From assembly GCF_000423085.1 (NCBI RefSeq), contig NZ_AUHH01000035.1, positions 1 through 45,397 on the forward strand: DNA of 45,397 nt, read 5' to 3'. The position numbers and the translations under genes are program-made. Below the pieces are notes generated by a model. That model did not search any database. It was not told where the DNA came from and saw only the letters and a program-made list of their open reading frames with translations. The stretch comes from Granulicoccus phenolivorans DSM 17626 = NBRC 107789 = JCM 15570 (GTDB taxonomy: Bacteria; Actinomycetota; Actinomycetes; Propionibacteriales; Propionibacteriaceae). The first letter of the stretch is position 1. Every line of letters begins with the position of its first letter. Shown in pieces: positions 16,220-23,893 of the stretch.

Positions 16220-18429
16220 TCATCAGCCGGCTACCGCTTCCCGATCCGCCCCGCACCGCCGAGCCGTGGGGCCTGCGCGCCGAGGACGGCCCGCTCCCGC
16301 TGTCCGCCACCGCCCTCGCCGGCACCGTCACCGGCCTGTCGGCCGGACTCACCCTGACCCAGTCCTTCCGTAACGACCGCGCCGTGCCGATCGAGGTGAG
16401 CTACACCTTCCCGCTCCCCGACCGGTTCGCCGTCACCGGGCTGACCGCGGTGCTGGGCGGGCGTAAGGTCACCGGGGTGCTGCGCGAGCGCGACGCCGCC
16501 CGCCGGGCGTACGCCGAGGCGATGGACCGCGGGGAGCGCACCGCCCTGGTCGAACAGGACGGCGAGGACATGTTCACCATGCAGGTCGGCAACCTGCTGC
16601 CCGGCGAGGAGGCCACGGTGCGATTGGAGCTCGCCGGACAGCTGGCGATCGACGACGGCCGGGCCACCCTGCGCGTCCCGTTGGTGGTGGCCGAGCGCTA
16701 CCGGGCCACGGTGACCCTGCCGCGAATGACCGACGACGATGACCGGCCGCGCCTGGATGTCGATATCCGGGTCCGCCCGGCCGGGCTCGATCCGGCCGAG
16801 CTGGCGGTGGCCGGAGACCTGATCGCCACCCCGGACGAGGACGGGATCCGGCTCACCGTCCCGCCCGGGACCCGGCTGCACCACGACCTGATCCTGCGTC
16901 TGGGCCTGGCTCCGCAGCAGTCCCGGGCCGGTGCGGTGCTGGCCGCCGACGCCGATGACCCGACCACCGGAACCTGGCAGGTGACGGTGACCCCGGATGC
17001 CACCGTGCCGTCCCGGCGCCGGTCGGTGGTGCTGGTCCTGGACCGGTCCGGCTCGATGGGGGGCTGGAAGATCGTCGCTGCCCGCCGGGCCGCTGCGCGG
17101 ATCGTCGATTCGCTGGGCGCGCACGACGAGTTTGCGGTGCTCGCCTTCGATCACCTGCTGGAGCCCCAGCCCGGAACCACGGGCCTGAAACCGGCCACCG
17201 ACGCGAACCGGTTCGCGGCCACCCGCTGGCTGTCCGCCCTGGAGTCCCGCGGCGGGACCGAAATGCAGGCGCCGCTGGCGGCGGCGGCCGACCTGCTCCG
17301 CGAGGCCACCGGCGAGCCGACGCTGGTGCTGGTCACCGACGGCCAGGTCGGGCACGAGGCACGGATCCTGCAGGAGGTCCGCGACCGGCTGCGGGGGACC
17401 CGGATCTTCACCCTGGGCATCGACCGGGCGGTCAATGAGGCCTTCCTGCGCCGGCTGGCCGCCGCCGGTGGCGGCCGCTGCGACCTGGTGGAATCGGAGG
17501 AGGAACTCGACCGGGTGCTCACCGCCCTGCATCGACGGATCGCCGCACCGCAGTTGGAGGGGCTCACCGTCGCGCTCACCGGGCTCACCCTGGAGCGCGG
17601 CGCCAGTACGCCCGCCCTGGCCGATCTGTTCCCCGCCGGCCCAGCGGTACTCACCGGGCGGTGGAGTGCCCCCGAGCCGGTGGACCCGGCCACCGTGGGG
17701 GTCCGCGTCCTCGGACAGGACCCGGCCGGGGACCTGATCGAGCTGCCGGCGCCGGTCACGGTGCGGACCGATGCCGTGCTGCGGACCAGTTGGGCCCGGC
17801 GTCGGGTCCGCGATCTGGAGGACGAGCTGGCCGCCGGCGGGCCGGTGCAGCCCGATGAGATCACCACCTTCGCGCTGGCGCACGGGGTGCTGTGTGCCAC
17901 TACGGCGTGGCTCGCGATCGGCCCCGGCGGGGTCGAGGGGACCGCTCAGCCGGTGCAGCAGCGGGTGGAGATCGCCGACGGCTGGGCCACGCCGGGGGCT
18001 GCCGTCCGTGGGGTGATGCCCGCGGCCGCGCCGATGACGGCCTACAGTGCCGCGCCGATGGCGTCCTTCGATGCGGCCGCGCCGGCACCGGCCCCGGCGT
18101 CGCGGCGCAGTCTGCGGGACCGGCTACTGGGTCGGCGGGGTACGCCGCACACGATGGCGTTCCAGACCGCGGAGTTCACCGCCGCCGAACCGCTGGGCAA
18201 GGAGGCTGTGGACCTGGCCCCGTTCGCACCCCGGGTCCGTGACCTGCTGGACCGCGCCGCGGCCCCCGACCGGCGCTGGGCCCGGGAACTGCGCGAGCTG
18301 ATCGAGGATCTGCGGTCGGTGCAGGCCCCCGAGCAGCTGCTGACGGCGCTGTCGGCCCTGAGCGAGGACCGCGCGGCGACCGCAAGCGTACGCGAGGCGT
18401 GGCGGGAGGTCACCGGGCAGACCCTCTGA
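16216..18429 (+). CDS. VIT and von Willebrand factor A domain protein
   Basis: 737 residues without signal peptide or clear membrane helix. The VIT domain occupies about residues 20-150 (SYTFPLPDRFAVTGL, ARRAYAEAMDRG). The VWA domain runs from about 270 to 440 with a complete MIDAS: DRSGSM at about 276, Thr in RGGTEMQ, and Asp in LVTDGQ. Later come a beta-rich region and an Ala/Pro-rich stretch, then a helical C-terminus. VIT-VWA proteins resemble inter-alpha-trypsin inhibitor heavy chains; bacterial roles are poorly known. The absence of a signal suggests a cytoplasmic location. It is coupled to the MerR gene and ends at a terminator. Confidence 0.88.
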   Translation: MIISRLPLPDPPRTAEPWGLRAEDGPLPLSATALAGTVTGLSAGLTLTQSFRNDRAVPIEVSYTFPLPDRFAVTGLTAVLGGRKVTGVLRERDAARRAYAEAMDRGERTALVEQDGEDMFTMQVGNLLPGEEATVRLELAGQLAIDDGRATLRVPLVVAERYRATVTLPRMTDDDDRPRLDVDIRVRPAGLDPAELAVAGDLIATPDEDGIRLTVPPGTRLHHDLILRLGLAPQQSRAGAVLAADADDPTTGTWQVTVTPDATVPSRRRSVVLVLDRSGSMGGWKIVAARRAAARIVDSLGAHDEFAVLAFDHLLEPQPGTTGLKPATDANRFAATRWLSALESRGGTEMQAPLAAAADLLREATGEPTLVLVTDGQVGHEARILQEVRDRLRGTRIFTLGIDRAVNEAFLRRLAAAGGGRCDLVESEEELDRVLTALHRRIAAPQLEGLTVALTGLTLERGASTPALADLFPAGPAVLTGRWSAPEPVDPATVGVRVLGQDPAGDLIELPAPVTVRTDAVLRTSWARRRVRDLEDELAAGGPVQPDEITTFALAHGVLCATTAWLAIGPGGVEGTAQPVQQRVEIADGWATPGAAVRGVMPAAAPMTAYSAAPMASFDAAAPAPAPASRRSLRDRLLGRRGTPHTMAFQTAEFTAAEPLGKEAVDLAPFAPRVRDLLDRAAAPDRRWARELRELIEDLRSVQAPEQLLTALSALSEDRAATASVREAWREVTGQTL

Positions 18430-18459
18430 CCTGCCGAGTCCCGATGACCTGCGAGTGCG

Positions 18460-18487
18460 GTGACCGGCCCGGTCAGGGCCGGATCAC
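18460..18487. terminator. Bidirectional hairpin terminator
   Basis: GTGA-CCGGCCC pairs with GGGCCGG-a-TCAC around the loop GGTCA: an 11-bp stem with one bulged A. It overlaps the rhodanese stop codon and separates two convergent genes. Confidence 0.7.
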
Positions 18488-18789
18488 TGCTCGACGGGCT
18501 TGCCCGCCTCGATCCACGCGACGGTGCCGCCGGCGACGTTGACCGCCTGGACCCCGTGCTGGGCGGCGAACTCGGCGGCCTGCTGGCTGCGCCCGCCCAT
18601 CTTGCAGATGAAGTAGACCGGCTGATCGGTCGGGAGTTCGTCGACATGCTGCGGGACCGTCGCCAGCGGGACCAGCTTGGCGCCGGGCACCCGGCCCTCG
18701 GCGTACTCGTCGGGTTCCCGCACGTCGATCAGGACCGCACCGGGCAACTTCTCGGCCAGGCCGGCCACATCAATGATCTGAATCGTCAC
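18484..18789 (-). CDS. Single-domain rhodanese-like sulfurtransferase
   Basis: 101 residues, a single rhodanese domain: AVLIDVREPDEYAEGRVPGA (CH2A-like motif), then the active-site loop CKMGGRS with the catalytic cysteine, and a C-terminal NVAGGTVAWIEAGKPV. Likely GlpE/PspE-like cytoplasmic persulfide transfer; the acceptor is unknown. The GTG start is 7 nt downstream of TATCAT and lacks a Shine-Dalgarno. It lies 18 bp after the DUF998-like gene but probably has its own promoter. Confidence 0.9.
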   Translation of the reverse strand: MTIQIIDVAGLAEKLPGAVLIDVREPDEYAEGRVPGAKLVPLATVPQHVDELPTDQPVYFICKMGGRSQQAAEFAAQHGVQAVNVAGGTVAWIEAGKPVEQ

Positions 18790-18796
18790 GCAGCCG

Positions 18797-18802
18797 ATGA
18801 TA
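18797..18802 (-). promoter_or_regulatory. Candidate leaderless -10 for the rhodanese gene
   Basis: TATCAT (5 of 6 to TATAAT) on the minus strand, 7 nt upstream of the GTG. Confidence 0.55.
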
Positions 18803-18807
18803 GGTCG

Positions 18808-19539
18808 TCAATGCCGCCGGTGGGGATTGTCCGGCCAGTGCAATTCTTCCTCGGCCTCGGGCTCCTCCCCCTCCCCGGGCGGCAGCCGCAGCGCATTGGG
18901 TTCGTCGTTCATCCGTAGCAGGCCGAAGGCGATGAACGGCAGGTAGGTGAACACGGTGATCAGCCGTTGCCACACCCCGATCAGCCGGAACAGGCTGTCC
19001 TGCGCCTCGTGCGAGGAGCCGCCCAGCATCATGAACGCGCCGAGGGCGAGCACGAAGCAGGCGGCGTACACACCCGCTTCCCAGTACCGGCGCAGCAGCA
19101 GGGCCAGGATCGCCAGGGTGATCACGGCCAGGAACAGGCAGGCATAGCCGAGGTAACCGGCCATGCTGTGCAGGCCGGTGGTGTTGGCCGCGGGATTCAT
19201 CGGGTCGTAGGTGAACACCGCCATCCCGATCACCCCCAGGCCGTAGCCGCTGAGCAGAACCCGCAGGACATTGGCCGCCCGGGGGCTGGCCGTATGCAGA
19301 TACAGCGGCCCCAGATTGGCCAGCACGATCACCCCGACCCCGAAGATCCCGGTCCACAGCCGGTAGGCCACGTCGACCGGACTGGCGGGGGTCATCAGCG
19401 TACTGGTGGGCACCGTCTGCGGGTCGTACCCGCTGAAGGAGTACGCCATGATGTTGGGCACCAGCAGATCGGCAAGCAGCCAGAACGACAGCACCGCCCA
19501 CGCCAGTGCCGTCGTGCGCCAGCGTTTCACCAACGACAT
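18808..19539 (-). CDS. DUF998-like integral membrane protein
   Basis: 243 residues with about six transmembrane helices. Features typical of DUF998 are the first-loop proline after a hydrophobic stretch (LLVPNIMAYSFSGYDP), the GYGLGVIGMAVFTYDPMNP segment, and HSMAGYLGYACLFLAV. The acidic, hydrophilic C-terminal tail (EGEEPEAEEELHW) is cytoplasmic by charge. Function of the family is unknown. ATG at 19539 is preceded by a GGGGGGAAC ribosome binding site, so a GTG 33 nt upstream is rejected. Confidence 0.75.
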   Translation of the reverse strand: MSLVKRWRTTALAWAVLSFWLLADLLVPNIMAYSFSGYDPQTVPTSTLMTPASPVDVAYRLWTGIFGVGVIVLANLGPLYLHTASPRAANVLRVLLSGYGLGVIGMAVFTYDPMNPAANTTGLHSMAGYLGYACLFLAVITLAILALLLRRYWEAGVYAACFVLALGAFMMLGGSSHEAQDSLFRLIGVWQRLITVFTYLPFIAFGLLRMNDEPNALRLPPGEGEEPEAEEELHWPDNPHRRH

Positions 19540-19641
19540 CTGTTCCCCCCGGAGCCGGCTGCAGGCCGTCACCCTGCAGTCGACTCGAGTCTAGTGAGCC
19601 CGCCATACCCTCGCGAATGTGCATGCGGCCACCGGGATCCC

Positions 19642-19647
19642 TAGGAT
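19642..19647 (+). promoter_or_regulatory. Candidate leaderless -10 for the 19655 lipoprotein gene
   Basis: TAGGAT followed by 7 nt and ATG; no Shine-Dalgarno. Confidence 0.5.
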
Positions 19648-19654
19648 CGGCGCC

Positions 19655-20215
19655 ATGAGCCGACTGCCCCAGATCACGCTGGCCGCTGCCGCGCTGCTCC
19701 TGGTCACCGCCTGCAGTGCCGGTGGTGTGGATGAGCCGGGCACCGCCGGATCCGCGCCGCCGCTGACCACCCCCAAAGCCGGATCGTGCACCCTGCCGGA
19801 GCCGGCCACCGGGACGGTGACCAAGCCGCAGCAGGAGACCTCCTTCGCCAAGGGCCGCGCCACGGTCAACTTCACCGATGAGTCCGGCCAGCACTGCCTC
19901 GAACTCCAGGTGAACGAGCAGTTGCCGAACCTGATCGACGCGGAGAAGTTGCAACTCAACTACACCGACGGGGAGGGCCTCGGCTTCGAGGTCAGCTCCT
20001 TCGTCAACGACTGGGCCAACGGCGGCGCCTCGACCCGGGTCGAGCTCAACGGCCAGACCTACGCCGACCCGTTCCAGCGCCAGTGCCGGATCACGGTGAC
20101 CAAGGCCGATACCACCGGGGTCGCCGCCCGGGTGTCCTGCACCGACGTGCCGCTGTTGGAGGACACCTCCGGCAAGACGGTCAGCGTGGAGGCGGTCGTG
20201 GAGGCCAGCGCCTGA
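19655..20215 (+). CDS. Predicted small lipoprotein
   Basis: 186 residues. Signal peptide with lipobox LLVTAC, a short Gly/Pro linker, then a probably all-beta domain with four further cysteines (GSCTLP, QHCLEL, RQCRIT, VSCTDV) that could form two disulfides. The family is not recognised. It is divergent from the DUF998-like gene and followed after 30 bp by the TM2 gene, each with its own putative -10. Confidence 0.75.
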   Translation: MSRLPQITLAAAALLLVTACSAGGVDEPGTAGSAPPLTTPKAGSCTLPEPATGTVTKPQQETSFAKGRATVNFTDESGQHCLELQVNEQLPNLIDAEKLQLNYTDGEGLGFEVSSFVNDWANGGASTRVELNGQTYADPFQRQCRITVTKADTTGVAARVSCTDVPLLEDTSGKTVSVEAVVEASA

Positions 20216-20233
20216 CCGGGTCGCCGGTGGGGT

Positions 20234-20239
20234 GATACT
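20234..20239 (+). promoter_or_regulatory. Candidate leaderless -10 for the TM2 gene
   Basis: GATACT preceded by T, then 6 nt, then ATG at 20246. Confidence 0.45.
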
Positions 20240-20245
20240 GGAACC

Positions 20246-20680
20246 ATGTCCCACAACGAACCCACCGGGTACGCCCACGACCCGTACGCGCCGGGCGCCC
20301 GGCCGGTGCCGCCCCCGGGATACGGACACCTCGGCCCGGCTCCCGGTCCCGCGCCGTACGCCCCACCCCAGGGCTACCAGCAGGCCTCGCCGTACGGTCC
20401 GCAGCAGGGTTACCAGTCGCCGTACGGGCCGCCGGTGCCGGGCCAGGTGGTCCTGCAGCCGGTCTACGTCGGCGTTCCGGCGAAGTCCTGGACGGTCGCC
20501 CTGGTGCTCTGCCTGCTGCTCGGTGTCTTCGGCGCGCACCGGTTCTACACCGGACACGTCGGGCTCGGCGTGCTGTACCTGTTCACCGGGGGCCTGTTCG
20601 GGATCGGCGCCCTGGTCGACCTGATTCTGATCATCGTCGACAACTACCGCGACTCCCACGGCCGTCCGCTGCAGCACTGA
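20246..20680 (+). CDS. TM2-domain membrane protein with Pro/Gly/Tyr-rich N-terminus
   Basis: 144 residues. The first 75 are low-complexity with PYGPQQGYQSPYGPP-type repeats. The rest is a TM2 domain: KSWTVALVLCLLLGVFGAHR, then FYTGHVGLGVLYLFTGGLFG and VDLILIIVDNYRD, i.e. two helices with the conserved G-x-H-R-F-Y turn. TM2 proteins are common in actinobacteria, with no defined function. Ends 21 bp from the convergent UDG gene. Confidence 0.9.
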   Translation: MSHNEPTGYAHDPYAPGARPVPPPGYGHLGPAPGPAPYAPPQGYQQASPYGPQQGYQSPYGPPVPGQVVLQPVYVGVPAKSWTVALVLCLLLGVFGAHRFYTGHVGLGVLYLFTGGLFGIGALVDLILIIVDNYRDSHGRPLQH

Positions 20681-20705
20681 GCGGACCGGCCGAGGGGTGG
20701 CTCAG
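20677..20705. terminator. Possible weak bidirectional hairpin
   Basis: CTGAGC (20677-20682) and GCTCAG (20700-20705) can pair around a 17-nt GC-rich loop, across the two stop codons of convergent genes. Confidence 0.35.
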
Positions 20706-21499
20706 CCGCGGGCGTCGCGGAAGATCTGGTCCAGCATCGCCTCGGTGAGCCGCCCGGTGAAGGTGTTGTGCTGGGACACGTGGTAGCACCCCAGGCAGCG
20801 GATCGTACGCCCGTCGGGCGTCCCGAACTCGGTGACCGCGCCATGGGTGAAGTGGACCCGGGGCCGCGGCACCGACCAGCCCATCCGGGTAGCGGTGGCG
20901 TGCGCGGTCTGCCAGGCCATCGACCCGAGCGCCACGATCGCGGTGACGTGCGGCAGCAGGACCAGTTCGCGATCCAGCCAGTGTCCGCAGGTCGCCTTCT
21001 CCTCCGGGGTGGGGGCGTTCTTCGGCGGCGCACAGTGCACCGGGGCGACCATGCGTACGCCGTGCAGTGCCTGGCCGTCATCGGCGGCGGTGGCGGTGGG
21101 TTGCTCGGCGTACCCGGTCCGGTACAGCGACGCGAACAGCCAGTCCCCGGACTTGTCGCCGGTGAACATCCGCCCCGTCCGGTTGCCCCCGTGGGCCGCC
21201 GGAGCCAGGCCCAGAATCAGCAGCCAGGGATCGGGATCACCGAACGAGGGCACCGGCCGGCCCCAGTAGGGCTGATCGGCGAACGCGGCCCGCTTCTCCA
21301 CCGCGACCTGCTCGCGCCAGGCCACCAGCCGCGGACAGGCCCGGCAGACACTGACCCGGGCATCGAACTCGGCCAACGTGTCGGCCGCGGCGGCCAACCG
21401 GGCGACCTCGGCCGCATTGTGCGCCACCGGAGTCCGCGCGGTCGCCGGGTCCCCGGGCCAGCCGGCCCCCGGCGGGACGGGTGAGGGAAAGTCCACCAC
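20702..21499 (-). CDS. Uracil-DNA glycosylase, family 5 (UDGb) type
   Basis: 265 residues. Removes uracil (and probably other deaminated bases) from DNA. Motif A is [19 protein letters not shown], typical of family 5, which lacks the usual catalytic Asp/Asn. Motif B is [12 protein letters not shown]. Four cysteines (CRAC near residues 52-55, then PVHCAP and KATCGH) fit a 4Fe-4S cluster. Tandem GTG codons begin the frame and I use the first at 21499. Convergent with TM2, divergent from the SnoaL-like gene with a 23-bp gap. Confidence 0.9.
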   Translation of the reverse strand: MVDFPSPVPPGAGWPGDPATARTPVAHNAAEVARLAAAADTLAEFDARVSVCRACPRLVAWREQVAVEKRAAFADQPYWGRPVPSFGDPDPWLLILGLAPAAHGGNRTGRMFTGDKSGDWLFASLYRTGYAEQPTATAADDGQALHGVRMVAPVHCAPPKNAPTPEEKATCGHWLDRELVLLPHVTAIVALGSMAWQTAHATATRMGWSVPRPRVHFTHGAVTEFGTPDGRTIRCLGCYHVSQHNTFTGRLTEAMLDQIFRDARG

Positions 21500-21509
21500 A
21501 GCAACCCCT

Positions 21510-21515
21510 TATCCT
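21510..21515 (+). promoter_or_regulatory. Candidate leaderless -10 for the SnoaL-like gene
   Basis: TATCCT followed by 7 nt and ATG at 21523; no Shine-Dalgarno. Confidence 0.5.
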
Positions 21516-21522
21516 GATTACT

Positions 21523-21960
21523 ATGACCAACGATTTCGGCAACGTTGCCGATGAACTCGACATTATCCGTGCCACCCACGTGTACGCCCTGGGGCTGGAC
21601 CGCTTCGATCCGCAGTTGACGATCCGGGCCTTTGCCGAGGATGCGGTCTGGGACGCCACCCCGGTCGGGCTGACCAGGTACTCCGGACGCGAAGAACTGC
21701 TGGACTTCTTCACCCGGGACGCCGCCGCGGTCGACAAGCAGTTCCACATCATCACCAACCACTTCATCACCTTCGATTCCGCCGACACCGCGCACGGCAC
21801 CAACTACGTCTACTCCGAGGCGGAAATGGCCAGCGGCGCCACGATCAAGGCGATCGCCCTGAACGAGGACACCTACACCCGGGGCCCGCAGGGCTGGGTG
21901 ATCCAGTCCCGCTACATCACGGCCCTGACCACCCCGGATATGGCCGGGTTCGACGCCTGA
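21523..21960 (+). CDS. SnoaL-like / NTF2-fold protein
   Basis: 145 residues with the pattern of the SnoaL/NTF2 cone fold: an N-terminal helix (ELDIIRATHVYALGLDRFD), AEDAVWDATPVG, then SGREELLDFF, HIITNHFITF and a C-terminal GPQGWVIQSRYI. Members include hydratases, cyclases, isomerases and aromatic dioxygenase beta subunits. It lies at the edge of the catabolic island and ends 3 bp from the convergent membrane protein, so involvement in that pathway is possible but unproved. ATG at 21523 follows TATCCT by 7 nt. Confidence 0.8.
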   Translation: MTNDFGNVADELDIIRATHVYALGLDRFDPQLTIRAFAEDAVWDATPVGLTRYSGREELLDFFTRDAAAVDKQFHIITNHFITFDSADTAHGTNYVYSEAEMASGATIKAIALNEDTYTRGPQGWVIQSRYITALTTPDMAGFDA

Positions 21961-21963
21961 GGC

Positions 21964-23046
21964 TCAGCCTTCTTCGGCGGCCACCTCGGCGGGCGCCTCG
22001 ATCGGCTCCTTGGCCAGCGGCCACAGCCCGAAGAAGTCGCCGAAGAAGGCGAGCAGCGGGAAGGTCATCGCCAGCAGGGCGTTGGCCAGCCACAGTTCGG
22101 CGGTGAAGTCATTGGCCGGCCCACCCGGCAGGGCACCGCTGAGCGCCGGCATCATCGCGGTGTACAGCAGCGCCAGCAGCTTGCCGACGATCGCGGAGGC
22201 GATCGCGGACAGCAGACCCTTCAGCGGCTGGTTGAACTTCGCGAACACCGAGCCGCCGAGCATGTTGAGCATCACGATCGACCCGAACAGGAACGGGATC
22301 GACACCTGCACCATGAACACCGGCGCCGGCATGCCGAACACCGAGGTGCCCAGCCAGAACACGAACCAGCCGATCACGAAGCACAGCACGGTCCAGACCA
22401 GGCCGAGCAGCGGCTGGGAGCGCAGCGCCTTGGCGTTGGTCAGCGGCCAGACGTCGAAGTTCAGGAACAGGAACAGCACCGACAACGCGGTGACCATCAC
22501 CACGACCACGTCCCAGGCATTCAGCAGGCCGCCGGGATCCAGACCCGGCTGGTAGAACGGCGCGCCGGCGGCGAAGGAGAAGTTGAAGAAGACCTGGAAG
22601 ATGATCGCGTTGATCACGTACGCGCTCACCCACATCACAACCCCGCCGAGGAACTTGTTCTTGATCAGGTTGAACGGCCAGCCCCCGAACGCGATGGCCA
22701 GGAAGAACATCACCGGCACCGAGGTGATGATGGTCATCACCGCCATCGGGATCGGCTGGGCGGCACCGCCGCCGCGCCACAGCCAGTGCACGACGGTGAC
22801 GATGGCGGCCGCGATCACGGCCAGGCCCAGATAGCTCAGGCCCTTGACCGGCTGCTTCAACCGGCCGATCGCCGCCGGAACCTCACCGTGCCAGAACGCG
22901 CCGGTGAGGATCGCGAACGGGATCGCCCCCATGATCGCGAAGGAGGCCCATCCCATGAACAGGTCGACCCCGAGAGCCAGGATCGCCAGCCAACTGATCG
23001 CGATGATGATCACCGTGGCCACGATGCCGAGTACTGGTTGTTTCAC
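21964..23046 (-). CDS. Integral membrane protein with an internal duplication, function unknown
   Basis: 360 residues, about ten hydrophobic segments, no signal peptide. The motif QP(V/L)(L/K)G occurs at residues 3-7, 65-69, 211-215 and 273-277. The spacing within each pair is 62 residues and the pairs are 208 residues apart, so the protein arose by duplication. Trp-Pro turns (GGWPF, DVWPL, GLWPL) also recur. I do not recognise the family. A GTG start at 23046 faces the MarR gene across 225 bp, and the MarR-type operator lies in that gap, so it may be a transporter of the neighbouring pathway. Confidence 0.72.
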   Translation of the reverse strand: MKQPVLGIVATVIIIAISWLAILALGVDLFMGWASFAIMGAIPFAILTGAFWHGEVPAAIGRLKQPVKGLSYLGLAVIAAAIVTVVHWLWRGGGAAQPIPMAVMTIITSVPVMFFLAIAFGGWPFNLIKNKFLGGVVMWVSAYVINAIIFQVFFNFSFAAGAPFYQPGLDPGGLLNAWDVVVVMVTALSVLFLFLNFDVWPLTNAKALRSQPLLGLVWTVLCFVIGWFVFWLGTSVFGMPAPVFMVQVSIPFLFGSIVMLNMLGGSVFAKFNQPLKGLLSAIASAIVGKLLALLYTAMMPALSGALPGGPANDFTAELWLANALLAMTFPLLAFFGDFFGLWPLAKEPIEAPAEVAAEEG

Positions 23047-23222
23047 TGCTCCCCCAACCCGCCGACACCTTTGCCGACTTGTGTCCGCCCCGGGCCTCCC
23101 GCGGAGCTGTTACCCCGAGCCTAGGCCGACCGGATCGCCGGCGCCGGGCTTCGCAGCAGCGCCTCATAACAGATTTGTTGCCGTATTGGGTCCCGTCCTG
23201 ATTGGCAAAACAGATGCGAACC

Positions 23223-23242
23223 AAATATCTTAGTAGTAAGCT
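23223..23242 (+). promoter_or_regulatory. Putative MarR operator/-10 upstream of the MarR gene
   Basis: Contains AAATATCTTAG (23223-23233) and the dyad CTTAGTAGTAAG (23229-23240); TAAGCT (23237-23242) may serve as -10. The same 11-mer occurs in the ALDH promoter and the same dyad pattern in the importer promoter. This is consistent with autoregulation by the MarR protein. Confidence 0.6.
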
Positions 23243-23271
23243 TCTTTTGAGCGTCGACACTTCGGAGGACC

Positions 23272-23808
23272 ATGACCAGACGGAAGAGCGAACGGCCGGA
23301 CAACGTGGACGACATCATCAATACCTGGGCCACGATCCGCCCCGAGTTGGACGTGTCGGCGATGCAGGTTTTCGGCCGGTTGCACCGCAGCTTCCTGCTG
23401 TACCGCGAGCAGATTTCCGCCCGGTTCGAGGAGTTGGGGACCAATGTCGCCGGCTTCGACGTGATGGCGGCGCTGCGCCGCGCCCCCGAGATGAAGATGA
23501 GCGCCGGCGATCTGGCCCAGCAGACCCTGGTGACCACCGGCGGCCTGACCCTGCGGGTCCGCAAGCTCGAGGCCGCGGGGCTGGTGAGCCGGACCCGGGA
23601 CGCGACCGACAACCGGGTGGTCCATGTCCAACTGACCGAAGCCGGCCGGGAACTGCTGGACAAGGTGGCCGACGAGCACTTCACCAACCTGTCCCGGATG
23701 CTCGACGGGCTGGATGCCAGGACCAAGGAGTCGCTGGCCGATCAGTTGTCGCTGCTGGAGGGGTCGCTGCGGCGCGCCGCCCCCGGGTTGGAGCCCCGGG
23801 AGTCCTGA
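23272..23808 (+). CDS. MarR-family transcriptional regulator
   Basis: 178 residues. Dimerisation helices surround the winged helix: FDVMAALRRAP, SAGDLAQQTLVTTGGLTLRVRKLEAAGLV (recognition helix and wing), then SRTRDATDNRVVHVQLTEAG. MarR proteins usually repress catabolic or efflux genes and release DNA on binding an aromatic ligand. GGAGG at 23263-23267 precedes the ATG. It lies just past the 3' end of the Rieske operon and is convergent with it. An operator-like sequence in its own promoter is repeated in the two pathway promoters. Confidence 0.92.
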   Translation: MTRRKSERPDNVDDIINTWATIRPELDVSAMQVFGRLHRSFLLYREQISARFEELGTNVAGFDVMAALRRAPEMKMSAGDLAQQTLVTTGGLTLRVRKLEAAGLVSRTRDATDNRVVHVQLTEAGRELLDKVADEHFTNLSRMLDGLDARTKESLADQLSLLEGSLRRAAPGLEPRES

Positions 23809-23847
23809 GCCGCCCGGGGCAGCGCCGCGCGGGCGTGGTCAGGGCGC

Positions 23848-23881
23848 AGCAGGAGGGCCGGCATCAGCCGACCGTCCTGCT
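23848..23881. terminator. Bidirectional hairpin terminator between MarR gene and Rieske operon
   Basis: A 15-nt arm beginning AGCAGGAGGG pairs at 13 of 15 positions with the arm ending CCGTCCTGCT around the loop ATCA. It separates convergent transcription units. Confidence 0.75.
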
Positions 23882-23893
23882 CAGCCCGGGTCC

